A stretch of 56,487 bases of DNA from Desemzia sp045528445 (GCF_045528445.1 NZ_JBGQQU010000022.1:1-56487), one strand, 5' to 3'. Positions 26,279 to 34,599 are shown, numbered from the stretch's first letter. The notes: a model not told the origin generated them from the sequence alone. Numbers and translations are program-made.

Positions 26279-27188
26279 TTGTGACATCCACCTTTCTACG
26301 TGAGAAGAAAATAACTGTAAACAAAATAACAAAAAGAACTACAGAGATGGCGGCTGCTTGTCCCATGTCATTTTGAGAAAAAGCTTGCTCATATAAGTAA
26401 ACCCCAATCACATCCACTTGTTTAGTTAACAAATAAACATCATTAAACATATAGAATGTCCAAATCGTTCTCAATGTCACGATGGTGATCAATACAGGTC
26501 GAATGGCAGGTAAAGTAATGTTCACAAATTTCTGCCAAGCATTTGCTCCATCGATTTCAGCGGCTTCATATAGCGTTTCATCCATTGTCTGCAATATCGC
26601 CAAAAAGGAAATAAATGCATATGGAAAGTAACGCCAAATCGCAAAAATAGTGACCAATGCAAAACTTGATGCAGGATTGTCAAACCATAACGGAGCTTTA
26701 TCTAAGATACCTGTTACATCGACCAGCCAATGATTGATGATGCCATAAGTATTGTTAAACATGTATTGCCATGCAAATACTAGCGAGATAGACGGCGTAA
26801 CATAAGATAAAATAATGATCGAACGCGACAATTTCCGAAACTTGAATTCTCGATTAAACAACATCGCTACTCCCAAACCAAGAATAGTACTTCCGACAAC
26901 TGTTAAGGCTGTATACAATACAGTTACACCAAGTGATCGATAAAAATCTGGATCAGTCAATATCGTTTGATAATTTTCTAGACCTAAAAAAATCTCATCC
27001 AAATTTGGATTCAAAGGTACATCAAAGAAACTGATACGGATATTTTCAATCATGGGATACAAAACCAGCCCAGCTAATAAGATGATCGTTGGCAGTAAAA
27101 ATGCCAATGCGATTTTTGAGTCACCTGTTCTGCGTTTAAATTTTTTATTTTTCATATGTGTTTCTGTTGAATTTTGGGGCGGTTTCAT
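26268..27188 (-). CDS. Carbohydrate ABC transporter permease (MalF/UgpA-like)
   Basis: 306 residues from the ATG at 27188, with AAGGAA 10 nt upstream; a GTG three codons earlier abuts the ribosome site. Six hydrophobic segments. The EAA motif is YEAAEIDGANAWQKFVNITLPAI. It is the second gene of a binding protein, MalF, MalG operon. The sugar cannot be assigned from the permeases; neighbouring oxidoreductases do not help. Confidence 0.93.
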   Translation of the reverse strand: MKPPQNSTETHMKNKKFKRRTGDSKIALAFLLPTIILLAGLVLYPMIENIRISFFDVPLNPNLDEIFLGLENYQTILTDPDFYRSLGVTVLYTALTVVGSTILGLGVAMLFNREFKFRKLSRSIIILSYVTPSISLVFAWQYMFNNTYGIINHWLVDVTGILDKAPLWFDNPASSFALVTIFAIWRYFPYAFISFLAILQTMDETLYEAAEIDGANAWQKFVNITLPAIRPVLITIVTLRTIWTFYMFNDVYLLTKQVDVIGVYLYEQAFSQNDMGQAAAISVVLFVILFTVIFFSRRKVDVTNET

Positions 27189-27251
27189 TTCTCTCACTTC
27201 CTTAATAAAATACTAATTTTTCCTAGTTTATTGTTATTTCTGGAAAAATGA

Positions 27252-27278
27252 CCAAGTAAGCTCGTCTCCCTTACTTGG
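27252..27278 (-). terminator. Hairpin between binding-protein and permease genes
   Basis: CCAAGTAAG / CTTACTTGG (27252-27260, 27270-27278) is followed on the minus strand by CATTTTT. Such partial terminators after the binding-protein gene usually let it be made in excess over the permeases. Confidence 0.75.
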
Positions 27279-27307
27279 CCACGCTACGCTTATTTATGGA
27301 GTTAGCC

Positions 27308-28624
27308 TTATTCTGGCATAACATCTTCGATTGTCGATTGAGCTCGTTCTATTGCTTCATCAATACTTGCGTCTCCGACTGTAATTTGATTGATCAACGT
27401 ACCGATCGCATTAGATCCAGTGATCGCTCCCATATGAGTGAAGTTTTGTCCCTCAACTAAACCAAAAACTTGAATAGCATCAAATGAACCGGCGATTTCT
27501 GTCGACAGCTCTCCAAAGGCTTGAACTACTTCATTATTTTGATATTCTTCACTATTAGTTACTTCATCACTGACAGGCTGTGCGCCTCCTGGAGACATCA
27601 GTACCCATTCAGTCATATTTTCTGGTTCAGACATAAATGCAATAAAGGCTTCTGCAGCATCTTTTTCTGCTTGTTCAAGTCCTCCCGAAATCGTCAATGC
27701 TGTAACAGACCCATAAACAGCTTCACTTTCTTCGGTTGGAATAATGAAACCAATATCGCTTGGATCACCATTTTCATAGATACCAGGTAAAATATATGTT
27801 GAGTACAACGCCATTGCTGCACTTCCATTTGAGAAGGCATCGTTTACTTGTGTGGTATCATTTGAACCAGGCATAGTGTATTCAGCTAATTGTTGGTACA
27901 TTTCAAGTGCTTCACGCATTTCTGATGTATCTAAGTCCAGATTTCCTTCATTATCTAAAATATTGGCATTATTTGATAAAGCAAATTGCGAGAATCCTTG
28001 TTCTGAAAATGGTCCTTCAACTGTTGGCAACGCAATACCATATTGATTATTGGCTGTATCTGTCAGTTGTTCAGCTGCTGATAATAATTCTTCCCAATTA
28101 GCAGGCTCCTCGATTCCGGCTTCTTCAAGTTTTGATTGGCTGTACCAAATCCCTTGCACCCATCCGCTTAATGGAACTCCCAAGTAGCCTTCTCCATCTT
28201 CACTGCTCAATAAATTCAATGCGCCTTCGTAATAACTTTGTGGACCAATATCTTCCACCAACTGAGTAGTGGCCTCTACATCGATCAGCTGTTCATTTGC
28301 CATTGTTTTTGCAAAATCTTGCCCTACTTCAATGACTGCCGGCAACTCCCCTGCTTGAGCTAAAGTAACTACGTTCGTATTGTATTGCCCTTCTTCTACC
28401 GGAACAGTTTCTACTGTTACGCCTTCATTTTCTTCTTCAAATCGGTCGATCATTCCTTCGATGACCGTTAAACGTTCTTGTTCTACAGAAGAGGTCATAA
28501 ATTGAATCGTTACATCTCCTGATCCGTCTCCTCCTTCTTCAGTATTATCTGTATTATTGCCACATGCAGCCAAAACTCCTAACGTTAAACTGCTCATAAG
28601 TAAAAAGGCTTTCTTTTTCGACAT
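27308..28624 (-). CDS. Sugar ABC transporter substrate-binding lipoprotein
   Basis: 438 residues. The signal peptide ends in a lipobox (LAAC, Cys21), so the protein is lipid-anchored outside the membrane. An acidic linker (TDNTEEGGDGSG) precedes a family-1 solute-binding fold (VTIQFMTSSVEQERLTVIEGMIDRF onward). Aromatic residues in WVQGIWYSQSKLEEAGIEEPANWEEL fit an oligosaccharide or glycerol-phosphate type binder. First gene of the operon; AGGG precedes the ATG. A 12-bp palindrome lies about 90 nt upstream. Confidence 0.93.
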   Translation of the reverse strand: MSKKKAFLLMSSLTLGVLAACGNNTDNTEEGGDGSGDVTIQFMTSSVEQERLTVIEGMIDRFEEENEGVTVETVPVEEGQYNTNVVTLAQAGELPAVIEVGQDFAKTMANEQLIDVEATTQLVEDIGPQSYYEGALNLLSSEDGEGYLGVPLSGWVQGIWYSQSKLEEAGIEEPANWEELLSAAEQLTDTANNQYGIALPTVEGPFSEQGFSQFALSNNANILDNEGNLDLDTSEMREALEMYQQLAEYTMPGSNDTTQVNDAFSNGSAAMALYSTYILPGIYENGDPSDIGFIIPTEESEAVYGSVTALTISGGLEQAEKDAAEAFIAFMSEPENMTEWVLMSPGGAQPVSDEVTNSEEYQNNEVVQAFGELSTEIAGSFDAIQVFGLVEGQNFTHMGAITGSNAIGTLINQITVGDASIDEAIERAQSTIEDVMPE

Positions 28625-28712
28625 TTGAATCCCTCCAATTTGTGATGTGATTGAAATGATGTGTGGTATTACAAAAAGGTGAGCTTATGCGGAATGATGC
28701 AGGTTCAGAAAC

Positions 28713-28728
28713 AAGTAAGAGCTTACAT
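28713..28728. promoter_or_regulatory. Palindrome upstream of sugar ABC operon
   Basis: GTAAGAGCTTAC (28715-28726) within AAGTAAGAGCTTACAT is a perfect 12-bp palindrome. It lies beside an extended -10-like TGTTAAAAT on the minus strand. It could be an operator for a LacI- or GntR-type regulator not present here. Confidence 0.4.
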
Positions 28729-28798
28729 TTATTTTAACAAATGCCTCTTGTTTCTCCTACTAATACGATTTTAGAAAACTCAATACACACGCAAAGAA

Positions 28799-28823
28799 GC
28801 TGAGACAACATTAGTGTCCCAGC
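28799..28823 (-). terminator. Hairpin after aldo/keto reductase gene
   Basis: GCTGAGACA / TGTCCCAGC (28799-28807, 28815-28823) with one mismatch lies 25 nt beyond the stop at 28848 on the minus strand. The T tract is short. It shares a GCTGrGACA core with the hairpins at 1001 and 40131. Confidence 0.55.
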
Positions 28824-28847
28824 CCCTTTCATCATTAGTAGTTCTAT

Positions 28848-29699
28848 TTAGTCAAACTCTTCATATTCATTTGGATGTTGCCCTTCTACTAAGCCATCTA
28901 GTCCTTTATCTAGGCTATCGATGCTTTTCATTTCTTCTTCACTCAAAGTGAAATCGAAAATATCAAGATTGGCGCGTTGGTGTTTAGCACTAGAAGCTTT
29001 CGGAATGACCAGCACATTTTCTTGATGATTCCAACGCAATATGATTTGTGCAACTGATTTTTGGTGTTTTTCAGCCAGCGCAGCAATGGTTTCATTTTCT
29101 AGTAAGTCATTGATTTCTCTTCCAAATGGGCTCCATGCTTCTGTTAAAATACCGTGTTCCTTATTGTATTCTATTACACGTTTATTCGTGAAATAAGGAT
29201 GGCGTTCGACTTGATTGGTAGCCGGAGTGACCCCTGTTTCCTCAATAATACGGTCCAAGTGTTCTGGTAAGAAGTTGGAAACTCCAATAGAACGAATCAG
29301 ACCAAATTTTTGAGCATCCACCAATGCTTGCCATGCTTCTACATACTGATCTTGTTTTGGCAAAGGCCAATGAATCAAGTATTTATCAAAGTAATCGATC
29401 CCCACACGATACAGAGACTCTTGAATCATTTGGATAGCATCTTCGTATTGATGTTTGGCTCCCGGCAATTTTGAACTCAATAGAATCTGGTCACGCGGTA
29501 CAGAACTTCTGCGAACAGCTTCTCCGACCATGCCTTCGTTATTGTAATTCGTAGAAGTATCGATCAAACGATACCCATTATCCAGGGCATCCATCACTTC
29601 CGCTACTCCTTTTGCACCTTTTATCCCAACGGTTCCTAGACCGATCACAGGGATTTCTTGACCATCATTTAATGTATATGTTGGAATTACCTTGCTCAT
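28848..29699 (-). CDS. Aldo/keto reductase (2,5-diketo-D-gluconate reductase type)
   Basis: 283 residues from MSKVIPTYTL (ATG 29699, AAAGGG 9 nt upstream). Motifs: GYRLIDTSTNYNNEGMVG (catalytic Asp and Tyr), LLSSKLPG (Lys), KYLIHWPLP (His), IGVSNFLPEHLDRI and IPKASSAKHQRANL (NADPH site). Cytosolic NADPH-dependent carbonyl reductase; substrate unknown. One of three aldo/keto reductases in this window and close in type to the one at 41858. Monocistronic. Confidence 0.93.
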   Translation of the reverse strand: MSKVIPTYTLNDGQEIPVIGLGTVGIKGAKGVAEVMDALDNGYRLIDTSTNYNNEGMVGEAVRRSSVPRDQILLSSKLPGAKHQYEDAIQMIQESLYRVGIDYFDKYLIHWPLPKQDQYVEAWQALVDAQKFGLIRSIGVSNFLPEHLDRIIEETGVTPATNQVERHPYFTNKRVIEYNKEHGILTEAWSPFGREINDLLENETIAALAEKHQKSVAQIILRWNHQENVLVIPKASSAKHQRANLDIFDFTLSEEEMKSIDSLDKGLDGLVEGQHPNEYEEFD

Positions 29700-29786
29700 T
29701 CTCTTCATCCCTTTCACTGTGTTTTACCGTCTTATCTTATCAATTATTTGAACACAATGTAAAACGATACGAATGATGAAGTTGCT

Positions 29787-30116
29787 TTAGTAATTTTCCA
29801 CTATCCGCTTGAACTGACGATCCAAGTCGTCCATTTTCACAAAACGAGCTTCGCGAATCAATTCTTTTCCTTCAGCAAATAACAGCAGCGCCGGCACACT
29901 GAAGACAGTAAAATCTCCCGCTACTTCAGGAATATGATCAGCATCCGCTTGAATCGATCGAATGCGTGGGTAGTTTTCAAGTATACTTTGCACTTGAGGT
30001 CGTACTGCATGACAAACACTGCAGTCTTCTCGAGAAATATACACAAAGGCTAGTTCATTTTCTTGAATAAATCGGCGTACTTCTTCAATAGAATGGGCTT
30101 GTTGAAATGATTCCAT
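29787..30116 (-). CDS. Thioredoxin-like protein
   Basis: 109 residues with a thioredoxin fold and a redox pair in CSVC (Cys32 and Cys35), a non-classical version of CGPC. The cis-proline region is FTVFSVPALLLFAEG. No signal peptide, so it is cytosolic. The start (MESFQQAH) has AGGAAGAGG upstream. Related small proteins (YtpP-like) act in thiol redox or bacillithiol-linked stress response; its partner is unknown. Confidence 0.88.
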   Translation of the reverse strand: MESFQQAHSIEEVRRFIQENELAFVYISREDCSVCHAVRPQVQSILENYPRIRSIQADADHIPEVAGDFTVFSVPALLLFAEGKELIREARFVKMDDLDRQFKRIVENY

Positions 30117-30229
30117 AATATCCTCTTCCTTTAACCATTTTTTATCATTGTAACACGCATCTCATGATTCACAAACAGGTGCAAAGTCACATTCACTTCA
30201 TTTATCTAAATGGAAAAGTCGAAAAGTGC

Positions 30230-30258
30230 TAGACAAGATTTTCGAATCATGAGAAAAT
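30230..30258 (+). promoter_or_regulatory. tRNA-Arg promoter
   Basis: TAGACA (30230-30235), a 17-nt spacer and GAAAAT (30253-30258) lie about 15 nt before the tRNA 5' end. Confidence 0.5.
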
Positions 30259-30272
30259 GAATTTAGTTGTAT

Positions 30273-31166
30273 GGTCCTATAGCTCAGTTGGATAGAGCAA
30301 ACGTTTCCTGTACGCAACGTTTTACTACAAACTAGATTTGAAAAAGTCTATAAAATGTAAGAGCCTATAAGGCTTAACTGTTATTACGATATTGTGCGGA
30401 ATGAAAAAAGCACACTCAAGTCAACCGCTTGAGAAATACCTTGATCTCCGATTGGCAATCCCTGAAAATAGTTGGGTGTTGTCAAAAGTTCGGTGAAGTC
30501 GGCGAACAGCATGCGCTTAGTAGTCGGAGGGCTATAAATTAAATACGGTGAGAATGTGCTTTAGCACTGACGAACTTTCGAATGTACGGATGTTTTTTCA
30601 TTTTATGGAATGAATTAAAGCGCGGTGGCTTGTTTAGGAAAGCAGATACTGTTGTTGAGGATGTACCTCAATAGTTTTTGGTTAAATGGTTGTGGATCAA
30701 AAACGCTGAAACATTTATAGAAAGCACCTAAGTTTAACTGTAAAGCTAGTAATAACGGAACGTTGGAAGCAGCTAAGAACCGCTATCTCCTATTTGAGGG
30801 TTCTAAATAGCAGGATAATGGCTATTGAATAGTTGCGGCAGCAGCTGTGTAGTACCGATGAAACTGGGATAACAACCAGCGGAGGAAAGATGGCTAGTCA
30901 ATCAAATCATTCGTTGGAACATAATGCACTTATTTCCAATATCATAGTTTTTGCATTGCTCAGTCAATGTAAAAATAACTTATTCTATTCGTAAGAGATT
31001 TTTCTCTATTCAACGAATATTTGATTGATGGAACGCCTTGTGCGACGAAAGTCGCCTGCAGGGTGTGGACTGGGGGAAAACAAGTAATCTGATCAAGTAA
31101 GGTTGCAGATGAACGTTACCTATCAGTATAAACGTTAGGTCGGGAGTTCAAATCTCTCTAGGGCCG
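30273..31166 (+). tRNA. tRNA-Arg(CCU), split by an intron in the anticodon loop
   Basis: 5' exon 30273-30309, 3' exon 31130-31166. Joined, they fold as a complete tRNA: acceptor GGTCCTA with TAGGGCC and discriminator G; D arm GCTC/GAGC; anticodon stem AACGT/ACGTT with the 7-nt loop TTCCTAA, anticodon CCT; variable AGGTC; T stem GGGAG/CTCTC with loop TTCAAAT. No CCA is encoded. The 820-nt interruption lies between positions 36 and 37. Exact pairing of both halves shows they belong together and that the gene is functional only if the insert is spliced out. The tRNA reads AGG codons. Confidence 0.93.
30310..31129 (+). ncRNA. ORF-less group II intron in tRNA-Arg(CCU)
   Basis: 820 nt, no long open frame. 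The 5' end is GTACG (consensus GUGYG, one mismatch) and the 3' end is AT (consensus AY). A 34-nt domain V lies at 31033-31066: lower strand ACGCCTTGT with a CGC triad, 5-bp upper helix GCGAC/GTCGC capped by GAAA, 2-nt CT bulge, and return strand GCAGGGTGT. Domain IV is a closed arm (30898-30918 with 31010-31028; TCAATCAAAT/ATTTGATTGA) without a reverse transcriptase gene. A domain VI candidate pairs CTGA (31089) with TCAG (31123), leaving A31122, 8 nt from the end, as branch point. AGGAAA at 30636 or 30883 could pair with the exon end TTTCCT as EBS1. The CGC triad suggests the IIC class. Without its own maturase it must self-splice or use a trans factor. Confidence 0.82.
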
Positions 31167-31176
31167 CTAAAAATAG

Positions 31177-31217
31177 AAAGAAGCTTCTACTCTGTTTGAG
31201 TTTGAAGCTTCTTTTTA
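31177..31217 (+). terminator. Terminator of the tRNA-Arg transcript
   Basis: 11-bp arms AAAGAAGCTTC / GAAGCTTCTTT (31177-31187, 31204-31214) are followed by T residues, 10 nt after the tRNA end. Confidence 0.9.
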
Positions 31218-31491
31218 TTTTACAATTAACTGGTAAACTGTATATTAATTCTGTAGAGCGGTTGATTGATGTTATGAACTTGAACTTCATCATTCAGGTT
31301 CCTTATTTGATGTTAAAATCTCAAGCTTCTTCATCATCCATCTTTTTCACATCATGTTCTCCCGCTATTATTCCATTATTGAACATCTCGTCAGACGGAC
31401 AAAATTCTTTTGCTTTCCACCTATCATTAAGATGATTTTATGGTAGAATTTTTATACATAGTTATTTGTGAATAATAAGAGGTGAAGAGAA
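31218..31491. other. Spacer before GNAT gene
   Basis: No gene is convincingly present in this part of the 325-nt gap after the tRNA. A 39-codon minus-strand open stretch (31321-31437) has a protein-like, acidic composition but no start or ribosome site. A GAGGTG lies just before the ATG at 31492. Confidence 0.4.
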
Positions 31492-31983
31492 ATGCAAATT
31501 AGACCTACAAAAAGAAACGAGTTGTCGCTTATTCAGCATATTTATACTGAAGCAAGGAAATATATGCGAGAGAATGGAAATGACCAGCAATGGGTTAATG
31601 GCTACCCCAGTGATGAATTACTGATCAACGATATTCAAGAAGGGACAAGTTATGTTTGTTTAGATGGAGCAGAAATCGTTGGAGTATTTACATTTGCGAT
31701 CGGAGAAGATGCCACCTATCGTGAAATCTACGACGGAAAATGGCTAAATGATGGTTTATACGGAGTTGTGCATCGCTTAGGATCACTGCGATCGCAAAAA
31801 GGAGTAGGAGCTTTTTGTTTAGAATGGTGTTTTCAGCAAATACCCAATATCAAGGTTGATACGCACGAAACTAACATCCCGATGCAAAAAATGCTCCTAA
31901 AAAATGGGTACCAAAAGTGCGGTACGATTTATGTAAATGACGGAACGCCAAGAGTCGCTTTTCAAAAAAACAGATCTAACTAG
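31492..31983 (+). CDS. GNAT-family N-acetyltransferase
   Basis: 163 residues. The start MQIRPTKRNELSLIQHIYTEARKYMREN is typical of small-molecule GNATs. The acetyl-CoA loop is degenerate (SLRSQKGVGAFCLEWCFQQ instead of the full Q/RxxGxG/A), and the C-terminal part NIPMQKMLLKNGYQKCGTIYV is the usual motif B. A GAGGTGAAGAG precedes the ATG. The substrate is unknown. It is followed within 80 nt by a YeiH-type gene on the same strand. Confidence 0.87.
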   Translation: MQIRPTKRNELSLIQHIYTEARKYMRENGNDQQWVNGYPSDELLINDIQEGTSYVCLDGAEIVGVFTFAIGEDATYREIYDGKWLNDGLYGVVHRLGSLRSQKGVGAFCLEWCFQQIPNIKVDTHETNIPMQKMLLKNGYQKCGTIYVNDGTPRVAFQKNRSN

Positions 31984-32059
31984 GATGAATCTAGAGTTGA
32001 AATTCTCCTTTTAAATGAGTAAGATCATAGAGGTAAGAAATATAGAGGAGGATTTATCG

Positions 32060-33085
32060 TTGAATAAAGTCAAACAGTATACAGCGGGTGTTTTATTAAC
32101 TGCAGCACTGGCGGTAGCAGCCAATCAAATCAGTGCTTGGATCCCAAATAGCGTTATTAGTGGAAGTGTCTTTGCTTTATTGATCGGGATGTTATTAAAC
32201 CCGTTAATTTCAAGATACACGATTTTTAAAGAAGGCATACAATTTGTTTCCAAAAGAATATTGAAATTATCGATTATCTTATTAGGCCTGACACTTAGTT
32301 TTACGCAAGTATTAAACGTCGGAAAGTATTCCTTGATCGTCATGGTCTTTACCTTGCTGACTGCATTTGGCGGAGGATACCTTATTGGAAAATTATTCAA
32401 CATGAACTGGAAATTGTCGAGTATGATTTCAGCGGGAACGGGTATTTGCGGAGGATCAGCGATTGCAGCGATCGCTCCAACTATTGAGGCGGAAGATCGT
32501 GATGTCGCATACTCGATTTCTGCTACTTTTATTTTTGATATCTTGATGGTGATTTTATTTCCGATAGCTGGGATGTACTTTGGGATGAGTGATTTAGGAT
32601 TTGGTTTATGGACTGGGACAGCAGTGAATGATACTTCTTCCGTAGTCGCAGCAGGGTATGCTTTTTCAGATGCAGCCGGTGCGTATGCCGTCATTGTCAA
32701 GCTAACTCGGACTCTGTCTATCGTCCCTGTCGTCTTGATTTTTTCGATCATCAATGCACGTATGAGACGGAAAGAACAATTGGCCAATGGGGAAACGATC
32801 ACACGGAAAAAAGTCAGCATCCGAAGCATTTTCCCCTTTTTCATTCTATTTTTCTTAGTGATGGTAGCTATTAAAAGCACCGGCCTCGTTCCAGAATCGG
32901 TCAGCAATATCACTTCTATCATCAGCAAATTTTTGATGGTGATGGCACTCGGCTCTATCGGGTTGAAGACTAACTTCTATGAAGTAGCTAAATCGGGTTT
33001 TAAACCGATGCTGCATGGATTTATTATTTCTTCACTGGTAGTCGTGGTTTCATTTGTCGTTCAAATGGTGCTGGGGCAAGTGTAG
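32060..33085 (+). CDS. YeiH/UPF0324 putative sulfate exporter
   Basis: 341 residues with about ten membrane helices, PF03601 family. Conserved glycine-rich stretch AGTGICGGSAIAAIAPTIEA and WTGTAVNDTSSVVAAGYAFS are visible. The chosen start is TTG at 32060 because GAGGAGG lies 8 nt upstream; an ATG at 32015 has no ribosome site. Family members are proposed to export sulfate or sulfite-related ions and are often near LysR genes; here no regulator is adjacent. Its function remains a family-level assignment. Confidence 0.88.
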   Translation: MNKVKQYTAGVLLTAALAVAANQISAWIPNSVISGSVFALLIGMLLNPLISRYTIFKEGIQFVSKRILKLSIILLGLTLSFTQVLNVGKYSLIVMVFTLLTAFGGGYLIGKLFNMNWKLSSMISAGTGICGGSAIAAIAPTIEAEDRDVAYSISATFIFDILMVILFPIAGMYFGMSDLGFGLWTGTAVNDTSSVVAAGYAFSDAAGAYAVIVKLTRTLSIVPVVLIFSIINARMRRKEQLANGETITRKKVSIRSIFPFFILFFLVMVAIKSTGLVPESVSNITSIISKFLMVMALGSIGLKTNFYEVAKSGFKPMLHGFIISSLVVVVSFVVQMVLGQV

Positions 33086-33143
33086 AACAGAAATCAATAT
33101 AATAGGATTAGCTATTTCGTTAAAATTGTGTTATACTAGTTAA

Positions 33144-33352
33144 TACACGAAAGATATTGATATACGAGTTTTATGTTTTACGCGGCAAGTTTATTCACAC
33201 TGGAGTAGCTATGGGGCTACAAGGATGTATTAGAGGTTAGGGAATACATTGTATAAATTGAAATATTGAAAATGAGTAATAGTTTAGACAACCTAAAAAT
33301 ATTGAATATTGATTAGTTAGATAGCCTTCTCTTAAATAGAGAGGGCTATCGT
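33144..33352 (+). ncRNA. Orphan structured RNA candidate
   Basis: An extended -10 (TGTTATACT, ending 33137) inside a near-palindrome is followed by about 200 nt without a coding frame, ending in a 13-bp hairpin (GATAGCCTTCTCT at 33320-33332 with 33338-33350). Internal hairpins are GTAGC/GCTAC (33205-33220) and TGTATT/AATACA (33226-33248); AGGTT in the second loop (33234-33238) can pair with AACCT at 33290-33294, a pseudoknot. No downstream gene follows, so a trans-acting RNA is more likely than a leader. No known family is recognised. Confidence 0.4.
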
Positions 33353-33820
33353 TCATTTTACGGTAAAAAGGTTCTTCATCTTTTAGTGTTGGTGAAGAAA
33401 TTTATTCCGGCATTTAGGATGTTCATGAAAAGACGCAAAATCGGACTTAAACTAGCCGGTGTTGTTTTTATTCGAGTAGAGTCACGATACTCAGCGGCTT
33501 CTTCGGAAGGAATGCTCTATTCAATGTGAAAAGAGGCCTTCATTTGTGGAGCAAATGAGGGTTATTCATCAAGTGAGGAGTGGAAAATGTCCGACTTGAT
33601 GAATAAATGGGATTTATTGATCAAGTAGCGTTCACTTAAGCTTTCACTTGACTAATAAACTAAAACAATAGCGCTGCCGGCTGACTCAGATTCATTCATG
33701 TCCTGCTCCAAGCAACGATTAACGAGTAATGAGTAAACATTGTTTTAGTTACCAACGTTAATACTGGAGAACGGTAAAAAGCTGAAGAGCAGACAATCCG
33801 TTCTTCAGCTTTTTCGTGTA
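33353..33820. repeat. Spacer with second cluster of alternating repeats
   Basis: The motif of the 10671 cluster recurs here: TTATTCATCAAGTGAG at 33562-33577 (forward), CGACTTGATGAATAAA at 33592-33607 (reverse), TTTATTGATCAAGTAG at 33613-33628 (forward) and TTTCACTTGACTAATAAAC at 33642-33660 (reverse). A separate small hairpin CATTTG/CAAATG lies at about 33541-33557. No coding frame. The spacer ends in the terminator at 33776. Confidence 0.75.
33776..33814. terminator. Bidirectional terminator
   Basis: AAAAAGCTGAAGA / TCTTCAGCTTTTT (33776-33788, 33802-33814) lies next to the remnant gene at 33821. Confidence 0.85.
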
Positions 33821-34021
33821 CTAACAGTCAATTCCCAATACAGTTGATTCTCCTTTTTTAGGCAACATCCGAATTCCATACGAAACAGAATACATAGCTT
33901 CGATTTTTTTAGAAAACAGTTCTTCATTAAGATGGCCTACTCCTTCTATCACAAGATAATTCATAGGCGAGATTTCAAGAATCATCGGTTTGCTTTTCTT
34001 CGGAACATGCAACTCTTTTTC
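33821..34021 (-). pseudogene. Remnant of a GyrI-like (AraC effector-binding) protein
   Basis: The frame from 34021 reads EKELHVPKKSKPMIL, then NYLVIEGVGHLNEE and YSVSYGIRMLPKKGE, which matches the first third of GyrI-like small-molecule-binding proteins (normally about 200 residues). The N-terminus is cut by an in-frame TAG at 34022, there is no ATG, only a TTG without a good ribosome site, and the frame ends after about 65 codons. The rest of the domain is missing, so this is a deletion remnant beside a terminator. Confidence 0.75.
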
Positions 34022-34041
34022 CTATTTATGCCATTCATGCT

Positions 34042-34536
34042 TTATTGTCCTGTCTCTTCTCCAAACGTCGCAAATTTTTCTTTGTACACAGGATACAACT
34101 CATTAAACACCAATTGCGTATCTGGCATTTCTTCGTTGGCAAGTATAGATTCAATCGCATCCAAACAAATATGCCAACCTGTGATATCTCGAGGAGTATG
34201 CTCTGTCACTTCAGAAATGGTCTCTTTGAATACTAAGTGAGTTCCTTTTTCTGAAGGCGTTAAATCAAATCGAACCAAGTCCCTGTCCCAAGTGTACTCT
34301 AAAACATTCGGTTCACTCAATGACGTAATGGTCATTTCTTCAAAAGTCCCATCTTGCATATCAAATAAAATCTTGCCATTTTCTTCAAGCGACTTTACAC
34401 TCAATTCAGGGAACCACTTTTGCAAATACTGATTGTCTGCTAGCATTTTCCAAACTAATTCTATTTCATACGGAAATTCTCGTTCAAATTCTGCAATCAC
34501 CTTGTCTTCAAACTGTTGGATAGTCGCTGTCATCAT
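34042..34536 (-). CDS. SRPBCC-family protein (AHSA1-like)
   Basis: 164 residues, START/Bet v1-like fold with the AHSA1 pattern FPYEIELVWKMLADNQYLQKWFPELSV and LVFKETISE. Such proteins bind hydrophobic ligands or act as stress-related chaperone helpers, and are cytosolic. GGAAAGAGG lies 4 nt before the tandem ATG ATG. The gene is separated from upstream small genes by a terminator at 34564. No specific ligand can be proposed. Confidence 0.85.
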   Translation of the reverse strand: MMTATIQQFEDKVIAEFEREFPYEIELVWKMLADNQYLQKWFPELSVKSLEENGKILFDMQDGTFEEMTITSLSEPNVLEYTWDRDLVRFDLTPSEKGTHLVFKETISEVTEHTPRDITGWHICLDAIESILANEEMPDTQLVFNELYPVYKEKFATFGEETGQ

Positions 34537-34563
34537 AAAACCTCTTTCCTTTTTGTAGTATTA

Positions 34564-34592
34564 AAAAAGACTCTAAAAATCAGAGTCTTTTT
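34564..34592. terminator. Bidirectional terminator
   Basis: AAAGACTCT / AGAGTCTTT (34566-34574, 34582-34590) with A and T tracts on both sides lies after the 57-residue gene at 34600. Confidence 0.85.
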
Positions 34593-34599
34593 CATTGTA

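Noticed and set aside
30883..30888. AGGAAA as firm EBS1
   Set aside because: Two identical AGGAAA sites exist (30636 and 30883) and a loop at 30681-30697 also has the position expected for exon binding, so EBS1 cannot be assigned by eye.
30310..31129. Group I intron or giant ncRNA (GOLLD/ROOL type) as explanation for the tRNA insert
   Set aside because: A group I intron should end in G at the 3' splice site, but a G at the only possible place (31126) would leave extra bases in the anticodon loop. Flanking halves form one exact tRNA, and domain V, IV and VI features fit group II.
31321..31437. 39-codon minus-strand frame ending KKMDDEEA
   Set aside because: Protein-like composition but no start codon near the 5' end, no ribosome site and a stop just upstream; at most a remnant.
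32125..32928. 267-codon minus-strand frame opposite the YeiH-type gene
   Set aside because: Antisense shadow; the plus-strand frame has the family motifs and a strong ribosome site.
33144..33352. 6S RNA, SRP RNA or tmRNA
   Set aside because: Ends do not pair as in 6S RNA, no SRP GGAA/GCA core or tmRNA tag frame is visible.
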